64,000 bases of DNA from Symsagittifera roscoffensis (Eukaryota > Xenacoelomorpha > Acoela > Convolutidae). Location of the stretch: assembly GCF_963678635.1 (NCBI RefSeq), contig NW_026971149.1, forward strand, positions 1,242,001-1,306,000. Direction: 5' to 3'. This document shows positions 20,817 to 31,810 of this stretch, one piece after another. How positions within the stretch are numbered: position 1 is the stretch's first letter; every line of letters begins with the position of its first letter. The translations under genes were made by a program, and so were the position numbers. The notes beneath the pieces are model-generated. The model did not search any database. It worked only from the letters and a program-made list of their open reading frames with translations, and was not told where the DNA came from.

Positions 20817-23274
20817 ATTATATGTGGTTATGCATCTCGTGAAACCCCGATCCTCTATTTTTGATAAGAGTGGTTCCAGATGAGCAACTCTTTAAAATAA
20901 CCAACTAAATGAAAACGCTTTTGCGAAAACAACTAATGGGACATCATAACTAAAACTGATCCCACAAACAAGATCAAGATATATAAATGCGATGTACAAG
21001 ATTTCTTGGAGTAAAGGGAACGAGCAGCAAAGGAGATGAAAACTCGATTAGATTCCAACTCTGAAATGGCAAACTCAGTGGTTTGTTGCCGTATTAACTA
21101 TATGATTGAAAGTATGGACTCTACATTGCAGTAAGAGGAACCATTGAAACAGACGAATGGCCAACTCGATGTTGATCTCACATACTGATCCTAGTCACTT
21201 GGCACTTCAAACGGAAAAGTCAAAGTTCATCTTGCAGCTAGTTTTGCTCTAAGCTTAACGATATCGACACATCCTTGCATCGATCTAGAATCTTCACACG
21301 ATCACTCAAAACGACCCACGATCAAACAAGACCCATATCTGGAACACGAACAACTATTCTTCTTCATGAAGTAATTTGTCTATTCTCTCAAAAGAAAACT
21401 ACTCCATTCGTCCTTCACTACAATAACCAATTTAACAGCTGAAAGCTCTCTAAGCCCCAGATGGGTGGAAACAGTTCTAAGCTATTATTTCTAACCAATT
21501 ATATTATTGATACATTCTCCCTATACACTAATAGTAACTTACCAATCTGATTCCATCTTCAACATTGACATTTATTTCTAGAGCTGAAACTATTTGTAGT
21601 TTCAGCACCACACTAATTTGAATAAATCTTAGACTACAGTTATTTTCCTTTTGCACAAACTCCAAAAATTACTCGCAATAACAATAGACACTAGATATAT
21701 TGATTTGTGGAGATATAACAGTGAGATTATGATTGGTATTAGTCTAAGATGTTGCACGATTCTATCCGGCCGAAAATAAGATAGCGAGACGAAAAAACGG
21801 TGTAGCTTATCTGAGATTAGTCTATGAAAATGACCAAAGGGTCATGACTTATCTGGTGCGAAGATAACTCTCGGACAAGACCTTAACTAACCTAGAATTA
21901 GATAATTAAAAGTAGAATAAGACAATTGCAAAATCGCAAAAATAATAGATTGAATGGAGAACTAATTAGAAATGTATCTACGTCTCAAAAAATCTACGCC
22001 AAATTTCCGAACTATACGAGAAATACCAGGTTTTGCAAGAAGACCAAGAAGAAGGCGTGAACAACAATCAAGAAGGAGCCGACAATTCCACAACATACTA
22101 GTGAAACAAACACCAGAACAAGTTTGTTTTTGTATTTAGAATCCTTTACACAGTAATTTTAGATTTTCATTCTTAAATCTAAACATCTGTCACGAGTTCT
22201 GGCAAATGGGATCATAATAAATCACAAGCTGGCAGCAAATCAGTTTTTCAATCGACTGTTGGATTAGAGAGCAGTAAAAGAGCAACAAAATTTCTTCTAT
22301 GTATAAATTGGAAAAGATAACCGCGTATTGTTAGCTGGTTTTGTTATTTGACAATTTATTTGTTATTTGCGTGATATCTCTTGATATGATCGTGATAATG
22401 TGTGATATTGCGAGACTTGCTTTCAGTTTTTAAAACCTCCAGACTTATATTTTTCTTCATCAAATTGGTACGTAGACTCGCCTCGGAAAGTTCTGTGATC
22501 TGGTGGTGAGCAATTGGTAGATCTTGGAATCATTGGTCTTCACTTTGCTCCAGTACGATGTCGGACATGATTTTCTATATTTTGTCCGTATTCAGAGTTG
22601 AATATCTATGAAATTTTCATAAGTTCCCCCTTGGTCACCAAGTTTGTTCGAATCGGTTCATTTCTTGAGAAATCCTAAAAATAATGGTTACCCATATCCT
22701 GGGCATCAAGGAGTCGACCACAGAAATCTCCAAACAGGCTCCTAATTGCAGCGATGCCTATGTTACTGTCTTTTTTTGCTGCTGAGCTTAAGTCAAAGGT
22801 AGGTTTCTCGTAATGTAATTTTAGATAAGGTACACGGTCTGCTCGTCCCAGTATCCGATTTTTGACCGGATAGAATCGTGCAACATCTTAGTCTAATAGC
22901 AATTTTAATCTTCCTCTTATTTCTCTTAGAACCAAAAGATCTAGTGTATACTTTGTTTTGTGCGTTAGTTTTGGAGGTTGCGCAAAAGGGGAACAATTTT
23001 ATCTAAGATTTATTCAAATTTTTCTGGTGCTGAAACCACAAAGATTTTTAGCAGTGAATGTCAGTGTTAGTGATGGATTTTGATTGGTACGCTAGTAATA
23101 TTTTATCGGATACTTTTTTCAAAATACAATTGGTTTTAGATAATAGCTCAGAACTTCTACCACCTATCCGGGGCTTAGAGACCTTTCAGCTTTTAAATTG
23201 CTTATTGTAGTGAAGGACGGATGGAGTAGTTTTCTTTTGAGAGAATGGAGCAATTACTTCATGAAAGGAGGATA

Positions 23275-23350
23275 TATGTAGTTGTTTGTAGTTGTTTAGT
23301 AGTAGTTGTTGTTGTATGTAGTCGTTTGATATAAGTAGTTGTTTGTGGAG
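23275..23350 (+). repeat. GTAGTT simple repeat, copy 5
   Basis: Same tract, in the loop of foldback U6; it contains gtagtcgttt where other copies have gtagttgttt. Confidence 0.85.
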
Positions 23351-24899
23351 AACATATGTAGTTGCGCGTCTGGTGGTACCCCGATCATCTATTTTCGATA
23401 AGAGTGGCTCCAGATGAGCAACTCTTTAAAATAACCAATTGAATAAAAACGCTTTTGCGAAAACAACTAATGTGACATCATAACTAAAACTGATCTACAA
23501 ACAGGATGTATATATATAATTGAAATGTAAAAGATCTCTTGGAGTAAACGAAACGAGCAGCAAAGGAGATGAAAACTCGATTACATTCCAACTCTGAAAA
23601 GGCAAATTCAGTGGTTTGTTGCCGTATTAACTACACGATTTAAAGTTTGGACTGTACATTGCAGTAAGACGAACCATTGAAACATAACAATGGCCTAGTC
23701 GATGTTGATCTCACATACCGATCCTAGTCAATTTACACTTCACAGGGAAAAGTCAAAGTTCATCTAGCACGTAGTTTCTTTCTAAACTTAACGAAACGGA
23801 CACATCCTTGCATTGGTCCAGAATCTTCACACGATCACTCAAGACGACCCACGATCAAACGAGACCCCTTTCTGGAACACGAACAACTATTCTTCTTCAT
23901 GAAGTAATTGCTCCATTCTCTCAAAAGAAAACTACTCCGCACGTCCTTCACTACAATAAACAACTTAAAAGCTGAAAGTTATCTAAGCCCCGGATGGGCG
24001 GAAACAGTTCTATGCTAATATTTATAACCAATTATATTATTGATTAATTATCCCTATAAAGTATTACTAACTTACCAATCATATTCCATCTTTAACGCTG
24101 ACATTTATTTCTAGTGCTGAAACTATTTGTAGTTTAAGCAGCAGACTAATTGGAGTAGATCTTCGACTACAGTTATTCTCCTGTTGCACATACTCCAAAA
24201 CTAACGCGCAATAACAATATACACTAGATCTTTTAACACTAGAAAATATAAAAGTGTGATTAAGATTGGTGTTAGACTAAGATGTTGCATGATTCTATCC
24301 GGCCGAAAACGAGATAGCGAGACGAACAAACGGTGTACCTTATCTGAAATTACTCTATGAGTATGACCAAAGGGTCATAACTCATCTGGTGCGACTATAA
24401 GTCTCGAACAAGACCTTAACTAACCTAGAGTTAGACATTTAAAAGTAGAATTAGACAATTGCAAAATCGCGAAAATGTTAGATTGAATAGAGAATTCAAA
24501 ATAAATGCATCTACGTCTCAATAAATCTACGCCAATTTTCCGAACTATACGAGAATTACCAGTTTTTGCAAGAAGATTAAGAAGAAGGCGTGAACAACAA
24601 TCAAGAAGCAGCCGACAAATCCACCCTATGCTAGTGAAACAAAAACCGGAACAAGTTTTTATTTTTAGAATCCTTTACACAGTAAATTTGGATTTTCAAT
24701 TTTAAATTTAAACATCTGACACGAGTTCTGGCAAATGGGGTCATAAGAAATCTTAAGTTGGCAGCAAAAGAGCAATAAAACTTCAACTATGTATAAATTT
24801 GAAAAGGTAACCGCGTATTGTTAGCTGGTTTTGTTATTTGACAATTTATTTGTTATTTGCGTGATATCTCGTGATAATGTGTGATATTGCAATACTTGC

Positions 24900-26235
24900 A
24901 TTCATTTTTTAAAAATGAACCAAAAAAGATTAGTGACTTTGCCAAAGTTCGAAATCAGTTCTCTGAAACTTAACACTTACAAGACCAAACGTCATCTAAA
25001 GTGGAACCAGTTCTGAACTAGCATTTATAATTAGACATAAATATAATTCTCTATCTGACTGAAAATTTACCAATCAACAATCATAATCCGTCTCTAACCT
25101 CGACACTTATTTGTAAGTGCTGAAACTGCTTGTAGTTTCCGCACCAGAACAGTTTGAATAAATCTTAGACTACAGTTGTTCTCCTTTTACACAAACTCCA
25201 AAACTAACTCACAATACCGATATACACTGGATCTGTTGATCCTAGGAGATATAAGAGTAAGATTAAGATTAGGTGTAGACTAAGATGCTGCACGAATTAT
25301 TCCGGTTGAGAAAAAGATTTCGAGATTACTTTGGTCGACTCCTTGATGCCCAGGATATGGGTAACCATTATTTTCGAAAGTTGCTCAAGGAATGAACCAT
25401 TTCGAACAAGCTTGTTGACCATGAGGGAACTTATGAAAACCTTATTGACAATAAAAAACTCTGAATAGGGAGGCAAAACAGAAAATCAAACTGATGAAGA
25501 AAACATATGTCTGGAAGGTCTGATTTATTGAAAACTCTGATTCAACATCATTGTCAGCTAGTGAGACTACACGGGAAACTGATCATTGCCAAAATGAAAG
25601 AGATGGGGGTAGATAGAAGACTATCATGACGTGACTTTATGTTCACATCCTTATCATGGAAGTTATATTTTAACATATAACGGCTAGATCTGGTTCAAAA
25701 GTTATTGATATCCCTAAGTGTTTAGCTCTTCCTCGGAGTGCTACAGACAGAGCGATAGATCGGAGAAAATTGAGAGGCTCTTGAGAACGAAACGTGCATC
25801 AACATAACGAATCTCATCATTATTTATCTAAGTTTTTGCTGAGTGAACGCAAGAACGCAGCAGGTTTTTCTCCGTTATTTTTTCTCGGTGCTGAAGCGCG
25901 TGAGGCTGTTAAGAATGCCAGACTGGTCAAATTCTTGTTCTCTGAGGTTCTGGGGGCTGTCCCAGACATATCTCGCACTGATAAAAAAAAATTAGCGGAA
26001 GATCACTTGATCACGAGAAAGTTAGTGACTCTGAGAAACAGTAAGCAAAAGGGTCACTACCAATAGATTCCTCTAATGTATACAAGAAGAACGAATCACA
26101 TCAAACAAACCTTGAAGTGGAACTTCTATTTGACACCACGGGCTACAAAAATTGGACGAATATTAAACTGACTCACGGAGAATGTCCCGGTCTTTGTGTG
26201 ACAGGACAAATTGGTGGTACAGGAACCTAGAAAAC
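24900..26235 (+). repeat. R-arm module, copy 3
   Basis: Third R-arm, with a deletion of about 200 bp near 25320 (jump from 'gaaaaagatttcgag' to 'attactttggtcgactcc') and a second loss around 25475. It ends at the M4 block, as in copies 1 and 2. Confidence 0.7.
25794..26066 (+). CDS. Unidentified R-arm ORF, best preserved copy
   Basis: 90-residue open frame, the longest version of a protein segment present in three direct and one inverted copy. Landmarks: SERKNAAGFSPLFFLGAEAR (about 29-48), EAVKNARLVKFLFSEVLGAV, PDISRTDKKKLAEDHLI, and a basic end TLRNSKQKGHYQ. Downstream, GYKNWTNIKLTHGE, CPG and CVTGQIGGTGT are readable at about 26130-26228, so the gene may continue past a stop or intron. I do not recognise a family. 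Its repeated position at the inner edge of long inverted arms, next to Maverick genes, suggests that it belonged to the element. Start is the ORF limit; the real start could be upstream. Confidence 0.35.
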   Translation: MHQHNESHHYLSKFLLSERKNAAGFSPLFFLGAEAREAVKNARLVKFLFSEVLGAVPDISRTDKKKLAEDHLITRKLVTLRNSKQKGHYQ

Positions 26236-26335
26236 TTGGGCCTGGTGTGGGACTGCGGGAAAATGATTTTTAAAGAGTTCCTTGACCAGCCGTGTAGAGA
26301 GTAGCAGTGAGGGACATGACGGCAGTATATTCATG

Positions 26336-26492
26336 CTTTAAGAGAACATAAGCTATTGACGTTGTAAAACAATGTTTCGTTAAAGTAAACTCCGCAATTG
26401 GAGAAGAGAGAATGTAGTAGTTGGGTTACATAGGTTGAGTAAGTTTCTGGATCCTCATCTGAGTCATCCTCTGATTTTATTTCATGTTCAGA
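26336..26492 (-). pseudogene. Maverick major-capsid-like N-terminal fragment, copy 3
   Basis: Readable as HEIKSEDDSDEDPET, YSTYVTQLLHSLFSNCGVYF and NETLFYNVNSLCSLKA. The initial MFEVFRKQ part is deleted and several conserved residues are changed, so it is the most decayed of the three copies. It ends at the same truncation point. Confidence 0.5.
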
Positions 26493-26689
26493 TTTAAACA
26501 GGGATGGGTATGACGCATATCCAACTCAATGATGCTTACTTCATCTACAGAAGTACTGGGAAATACTTGTTGTGTGTTAGATGACATAACTGTTTCCAAA
26601 ACTGGAACTTTATCAAAAATCCTTGAAGAAGAATCAAAAGATGTTAAAGCTCCGTGCCGAAAATGACAACTTTGATTGATACTTTTTTT

Positions 26690-27733
26690 GTCAAAATAGT
26701 ATTTGCGAGAGCGACTGGTTTTTATCCACTCTTTTGAGAAACAGTTTTACTAATTCTACGCTTGGATTTCATTTCTTCAACCTGCCAACTCTTTTCGAAC
26801 TGTTTTTGTTCCAACATCGTTAGCAAGTGTTTTGATTTTTTTCGTTCACTAACGACATCTCCAATCTCTGGTGTTGAAATTTTAAAAATGTGATTAAAGT
26901 TTTTTTAATAAAGAAGATTGCTGTTCTCTCAGGGCAGTAAAACTTCTTCCAAGCTGTTCATCTCGTCCTTGAAAAATAAGAAAAATAAGTAAATTTTGAG
27001 CGACATTTCAAATATTTTGGGCATAATCAAAAAAATTTATCCGAAACAAAATCAAACTCGTAAAATTCCTACGATCACAAAAGTAATTTTTTCACCTGTA
27101 GTACCTCCTAATTTAATTTTTATGATATGGAATGAGTTTTTAAAAACTTTTCGATTTGTAGATTCGTAAAAGATTGATTCAAGTAATGTCCTGTAGATAC
27201 TATATCTCCATTTTTTACTTTGGAGTTGAAGGGAATACAACGAGATAAAGGATACTTTGTTTCACCTACTATTTTTCTTATTTGTTCCCTAATATCAGTA
27301 TATACATCAGGGATTGCATCCTTAAAAAACCGTAAGAATACTGAAGATAATGTGATCATTCCACTCACTATATGCCCTGTCTGGTTTTGCTCTGGATCAC
27401 AACCAAAAACTTAACTCAAATCAGGTTTTTGAATGATAAACACTGATTTATCCTTAGTTAAAGGAATGGCTATTTTGTGTGTAACCATATCTACTGATAC
27501 ATGATTCTTTTTTTTCATACGTTTGAGCACCTATAAGTTTTTTGACTTTGTCATTGATGGCTACAATTTTTTTCAAGAATAATTGGACGCAATGCAGGTT
27601 CCATATGCATCAATTCAAGCTTTCTTTTTTCTCCGAACTTTCTCTCCCATTCCTGGTAGCAAACTTCTTTTAAGTAACGTTTAGGAACGATGAAAGGTAA
27701 GATATTTCTGAAAGAGGAACCTAACATTCCCAT
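26690..27733 (-). pseudogene. Maverick gene X, M4 copy
   Basis: The 60-residue first exon (27733-27551, GSSFRNILPFIVPKRYLKEV, CYQEWERKFGEKRKLELMHM) is open to a frameshift in 'ttttttt'. The second piece (27368-27120) is the best preserved of its kind: SGMITLSSVFLRFFKDAIPD, VYTDIREQIRKIVGETKYPL and NQSFTNLQIEKFLKTHSIS. The third (about 26975-26700) has lost the MMNSVEE start to changes. Product unidentified. Confidence 0.5.
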
Positions 27734-27777
27734 TCAAGAATTTTATTCAGGTAAGTAGTAGATGTTGAGGCTAAAGT

Positions 27778-27845
27778 GTGGGGGGGGGGGGTTGGTGCGT
27801 GGCTGACCCCATGTATTAAGATACGTTATAGATTTTGGGTCAGCC
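27778..27845. promoter_or_regulatory. 12-G run plus GGCTGACCC hairpin (M4)
   Basis: Twelve consecutive G (27780-27791), then GGCTGACCC (27801-27809) and GGGTCAGCC (27837-27845). The 9 bp stem is perfect. On the coding (minus) strand of gene X this is a C-run preceded by the hairpin, just upstream of the first exon. Confidence 0.5.
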
Positions 27846-28451
27846 TCGCTATGTATTAAGTTTGGGTATACAGTCTACAATGTATTAAGATAGGGAATAC
27901 CAATGGTGAGGTTTCAATGTGATGGTAAAATAAAGGTAAGGAAAAAACGTTGTTTTGTTGGTTTTGTATGTAAATGTCTAGTTTTTTTGCAAAAGTTTCG
28001 ACGGGTTATCTAATTGGGAGCAATCAAAGGTTAAATACAAGTAGATTGTCGAATGAAGGTCTTTTAATTAGATTTTTGGTACATGGTAAGTCAATAGTAA
28101 GTTTTTTTGGGTAAAAACTTTGAATCATTTGCGAAATAATTGAAAAAGTTTTTAACAAAACTTCAAAACACAATAAAGTTTGTTATATTTTGACTTATTA
28201 ACTATTTTTTTATAGATAATCTATCTTTTTATGTACTTGAAACATTGCTGAAACCTACTGAAACTTCAAAAAAAAAACCATTTTTTCTTTTGAGAGAAAA
28301 ACAATTAAACTACAAAAAAAGTATATAACTGCATCGTATTTGGAATTTACCGCAACTTTTTAATAAAACACCAAATAAATACTGCAAGGTACAAAATTTT
28401 ATTACATTGCATCACTTGTTATGAAACTCTTTCATTGCATCACTTCTTTTA
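27846..28451. other. Gene-free spacer (M4)
   Basis: Same spacer as in M2 and M3, with A/T runs and 'cattgctgaaacctactgaaac'. No gene. Confidence 0.6.
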
Positions 28452-29420
28452 AGTTCAATGGTTTTTTGCATGAATTTCATCATCTTGAACTTGTCTTTTT
28501 GGATAAAAGTAACTAAGTCCTTTCTTTGTTTGCTCATATGTGGCTACCATATTATTTATAGTTCTGAATCCTCTATTTGTAGATGTTATGTTGATTGCTT
28601 CATGGAACACTCTCCTGTATTTTGACATGGATCCATCTCCAAAATCTTCTAGAACTGCTTTTTTTTATCATTTGCTGCTAAATTGGAATTTGTCTGTTTT
28701 GTTGTCATAGCAGCAATAAGTTTTGCTACATAAACATAGCATTTCTGTGCACTTAAAATCGTTTTTGTAAAATCCTGGCTCCCGCTTGTCATGCTTTTTT
28801 TGATTACTTTAACACGTTCGAGGGAAGGAGTTAGATTTTGCATCTGCGTTTAAAGTAACTCTGCAGTAATTTTCCCTCATTTTTCCCAAAAATCTTTTTT
28901 TTTCTGGTTGGATACAGTCATACAAGTTTTCCTCAGCAAGTGCCAAATAAAGTGAGTCTGTATCCATCTCCATTTCTTCAAATTTATTTTTATCACAGAA
29001 CTTGTCAAAGAAGTTATACTAGAGCTCCAACATTTCACCTTGCATACTGATGTATGATAAAATCAACATTGATGGGTTCTCGGTCTCAATGGTTGATTTC
29101 AAGAACTCCACATTATACACGTCTTTTTCAACTGTATTTAACTTTTTGAACAAAGGCTCAATGTTTGCTTTATGAGTTTTTTCAAGGCTTAGATATTTTT
29201 TTTGATTGTATGCCTGGAACTATCCATGATCTGATATCCATACGAAGAATTGTCTAAAACTGCTTTCATAGTTTCTGCTGAAACTCATTAGAAAGCGTTT
29301 TCATCTCCTTCTCTTCTTGCATCAACCACTGATTGAACAAATTTATTGAAACATTTCCGAGGAGAATATTGAACGAAACGGTAAATTTTGGTGCTCTTCA
29401 AGCCAAGTTCCAAGTAAAAA
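28452..29420 (-). pseudogene. polB: Protein-primed DNA polymerase B, C-terminal half, M4 copy
   Basis: Contains motif B as KAVLDNSSYGYQIMD (about 29266-29225), a TVEKDV..VEFLKSTIEH segment, motif C EMDTDSLYLALAEENL (DTDS codons 28953-28964), the SAQKCYVYVAKLIAA segment, and the end KYRRVFHEAINITSTNRGFR with TINNMVATYEQTKKGLSYF. Stops and frameshifts occur, for example after 'ISKP' near 29207 and in the EFYL region near 29040. It is the downstream half of the gene whose upstream half resumes at 47150 beyond the LTR insertion. Confidence 0.75.
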
Positions 29421-30345
29421 TGTAACATTCGCCCGGAAGATACATATCGACGGAAAATAAAACTAAGTCCTAAGACGACTGCCCAGCGTCTAAACAGAGT
29501 TTTACATGCTTTTAACCGTCTCTACCAAGCCAGTACTTTCGGTGGTCTCCCCATCATCGGGTCGAAAAAAACGTTACTGTTCTGCGGCTTCGACCAGAAC
29601 GCTCAAATTAACTTAACTATATGCAAAATTAGTGAGCTCATGGCTGGATCTCAGTATCCCCATACCACGAGGTCACTCGTAAAAACAGGGCTACTACTAC
29701 TTATTAAATTATTTTTGGTCTTGTTCAGTAGATGAAATCATCATCTCCATCGAAAATGGATCAACCCTTTCCCCCAACTCCTAGCTTCTCATCCTTACCA
29801 AAATGAATTCAGATGTAAATTAAATTCAACTCAGGACATGACAGGGAAGCTAAAAGTTAATACAAGATTTTAAAAATTTTAGTCCCGAAACCCTTCCGGA
29901 TTCTTGACTCCACTGAATCAAGCACGTTAAACTTGATTCCTCCGTAACCCGGAAGGCTGGTTTCCACCCCTCACTGTTGTTAGCAACTGCCTTGCAACTA
30001 TTGTAGCCACACAATAGTTGCAACTCGGAACGTTCTCTGTTAACTCCGCGATTTGTTGTCGTTTCTTAATCACAATTTCCGATGTTATCGCAATCGCAAC
30101 TAGTGTTGTTCTGTTTCTCTTCGACTTCTTTTGCCAAAATGGCCGTTTCTGACGTTTCTCAGAAATATGACGTCATAATTCGAATTTTTAAAATTTCAAA
30201 ATACCAGAATATCTTGGGCTTCACCGTATGGCCAATCGTTCCAATAACGCTCTTATTCCCTCAAAATCGCCAATTCGGAAGGTTTACTGCTAAAACTTCG
30301 AATATGCTGAATCTGCATTTTGATACAATCTGGTCGAATGTCACA
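29421..30345 (-). repeat. 3' LTR (left copy)
   Basis: 925 bp, starting TGTAACATTCGCCC and ending GAATGTCACA on the plus strand. Against the right LTR I count about eight mismatches in the first 175 bp, so the insertion is old enough to have diverged. It contains a perfect 13 bp hairpin (TTGCAACTATTGT at 29992-30004, ACAATAGTTGCAA at 30011-30023), a GAATCAAG/CTTGATTC hairpin (29915-29939) and a TGACGTCA palindrome (30168-30175). It has a segment of about 20 bp (near 29750-29775) that the right LTR lacks. Confidence 0.92.
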
Positions 30346-31368
30346 TAATCCCCGGACAGTCCGGTCACTGTCCTCATTGAATCTCGCAATGTTCGTCAAA
30401 TCGGCACAGTGTCATCGAACAGAATTTACTAAATGCACGAAATTACTCTTATCCGCGTCATATCGACTCACTGCAGAATATAAATGGCATCATAGTACAT
30501 CACTATATTCTTCGAAATCTTTCATTAATCTGCACACTGAGGATGTCCTAAGATAAAAACGTCTTTTCTGACTTCCAATGTCAATGTCCTGTTTAAAAAC
30601 TTTTTCTCTCAGATTTAAAAGGTGTTGGTTCGCAGGACAGTCCTGCCAACCAACAAGCTAAAATTATCCTACTATGTTCCTTCCCTTCGGAAATCTTGCT
30701 TGTTTATTGTCCTGAATATTAAAACTAAGAAACTCTGTGGTTAGAAAGAACAATGCAACAATCTCCCTCTTCAAGATATCACCCAAGTCTTTCATGTCAC
30801 CAGTCACCACAAAATGATCAGGCGTCCTAGGTGATTAAAAAAAATCATGCAGGCTGGAATATTTAAATATACTTTTCCCTCAAGCCTTTCTAAATAATTA
30901 ATAAGTGTCTCTAAAGCCACTTCACTAAAATTCAGAATGCAAATTTATAAATGCAACAATTTCTTTATGTTCAAAACTCAAGTGAATGTTTCAGTTTTCA
31001 ATTACAACTTCTAAATTCTTCTAATTCTCTTTCTTTTTGCCTCTTGTTTTCTCGACCATTTGTCATTGTTCCATCTCCTCCTCCTGTGATACTGACTCTG
31101 CACTTCCAGTCTCTGTGTCCTGTAACACATCATTAGCTATCCTGACGCTGTTGGAAGCAGTCCTCCAACAATTCTGCTCTTCCACCCTCTGTTTACAACA
31201 AGGTAGGGGATCCACCTTAGATTCTCTGTTCCTGCAGAATCTGTTATGGAGACACAACGTCACATTTCTATCCGAATCTTCCTTCAACATTTCCTCCTTT
31301 TTCGTTTCCACTACGTTCGCTTGTCCTGGAAATTCTTTTCACAGCGGTGGTCACTGCATTCCGATGAG
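30346..31368. other. 3' non-coding region of the LTR element
   Basis: Begins with a small palindrome CCGGACAGTCCGG (30351-30363). A polypurine tract is expected next to the 3' LTR on the minus strand, but only a short GTCCGGGGA is seen. Minus-strand ORF 31311-31063 (82 residues, basic then acidic) has no recognisable family and I do not support it as a gene. Plus-strand ORFs here, including the 198-residue frame 31037-31633, are antisense to the element and lack any recognisable domain. Confidence 0.5.
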
Positions 31369-31810
31369 TCAGGAAAGCTCGCTTGAAAGCTCCTGCTCCA
31401 ATGTCCAGTTGATATTCACTGTACACTCTGCCGTTGTAGGATCTCTGAGTCTGCTCAGAAAACCTCTACTGTGTAGATGGTCATTGATGCCAGCAAACAA
31501 CATCGTGAATGGGTTCATATCCGTCTGTCTTTGTAACCCTATAGCCATGGATACCGCCTGCAGTAGGTCCAGATCGACTGCTGCCAACATTATGAAGTCC
31601 GGCCAAAACAGAGACTTGGAAGTATGCCTCTGAATTCGCTACAATTATGATCTTGGCCTTCCTTATTTCTGCTTTGTCATAGGCGGCGAAGATGGTCTCA
31701 TCTTTCTTTATTGCTTTCAATCCGCCGTATCTTTGGACATCACCATCCTGATTCATTAGTTTTGGGTATATTGTTTCCTTCACATGACCTGGGTATATTC
31801 TTTCCTTCAC
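31369..31810 (-). pseudogene. Cargo ORF remnant downstream of the SGNH hydrolase, frameshifted
   Basis: Two overlapping frames make one broken coding region. The first (31810-31481) gives RYGGLKAIKKDETIFAAYDK, EIRKAKIIIVANSEAYFQ. After a shift near 31620-31635 the second frame gives LFWPDFIMLAAVDLDLLQAV, NPFTMLFAGINDHLHSRGFL and SRLRDPTTAE. The 'LFAGINDH' word resembles an SGNH block III (GxND), so a second, divergent SGNH-like domain is possible but not shown. It overlaps the end of the SGNH ORF by a few bases in a different frame. Confidence 0.4.

Larger units (their letters stand above)
20605..24899. repeat. T block 4: two composite units (foldbacks U5 and U6)
   Basis: U5 begins in a left arm (20605-20740), with GTAGTT tract, loop, right arm (21360-21830) and linker (to about 22430). 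A partial left-arm segment (22430-22797) then opens U6, whose foldback spans about 22797-24365 and whose linker runs to about 24899. Arms show the same CATCCGGGGCTTAGAG pairing, and repeat length is again about 2.5 kb. Short ORFs here are not supported as genes. Confidence 0.7.
26236..29420 (-). mobile_element. Maverick/Polinton fragment M4, interrupted by the LTR element
   Basis: Fourth block: capsid-like fragment (26492-26336), gene X (27733-26690), hairpin (27801-27845), spacer and polymerase C-terminal half (28452-29420). The polymerase frame is cut at 29420 by the LTR element and resumes at 47150. Comparison with the uninterrupted M5 copy at 51120-51200 shows that the two sides were contiguous. 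Confidence 0.8.

Noticed and set aside
30346-30365. Polypurine tract next to the 3' LTR
   Set aside because: Only GTCCGGGGA with flanking TTA is present on the minus strand; too weak to annotate.
31037-31633. 198-residue plus-strand ORF in the 3' part of the LTR element
   Set aside because: It is antisense to the cargo coding region, low in recognisable motifs, and overlaps the conserved LFAGINDHLHSRG frame on the other strand.
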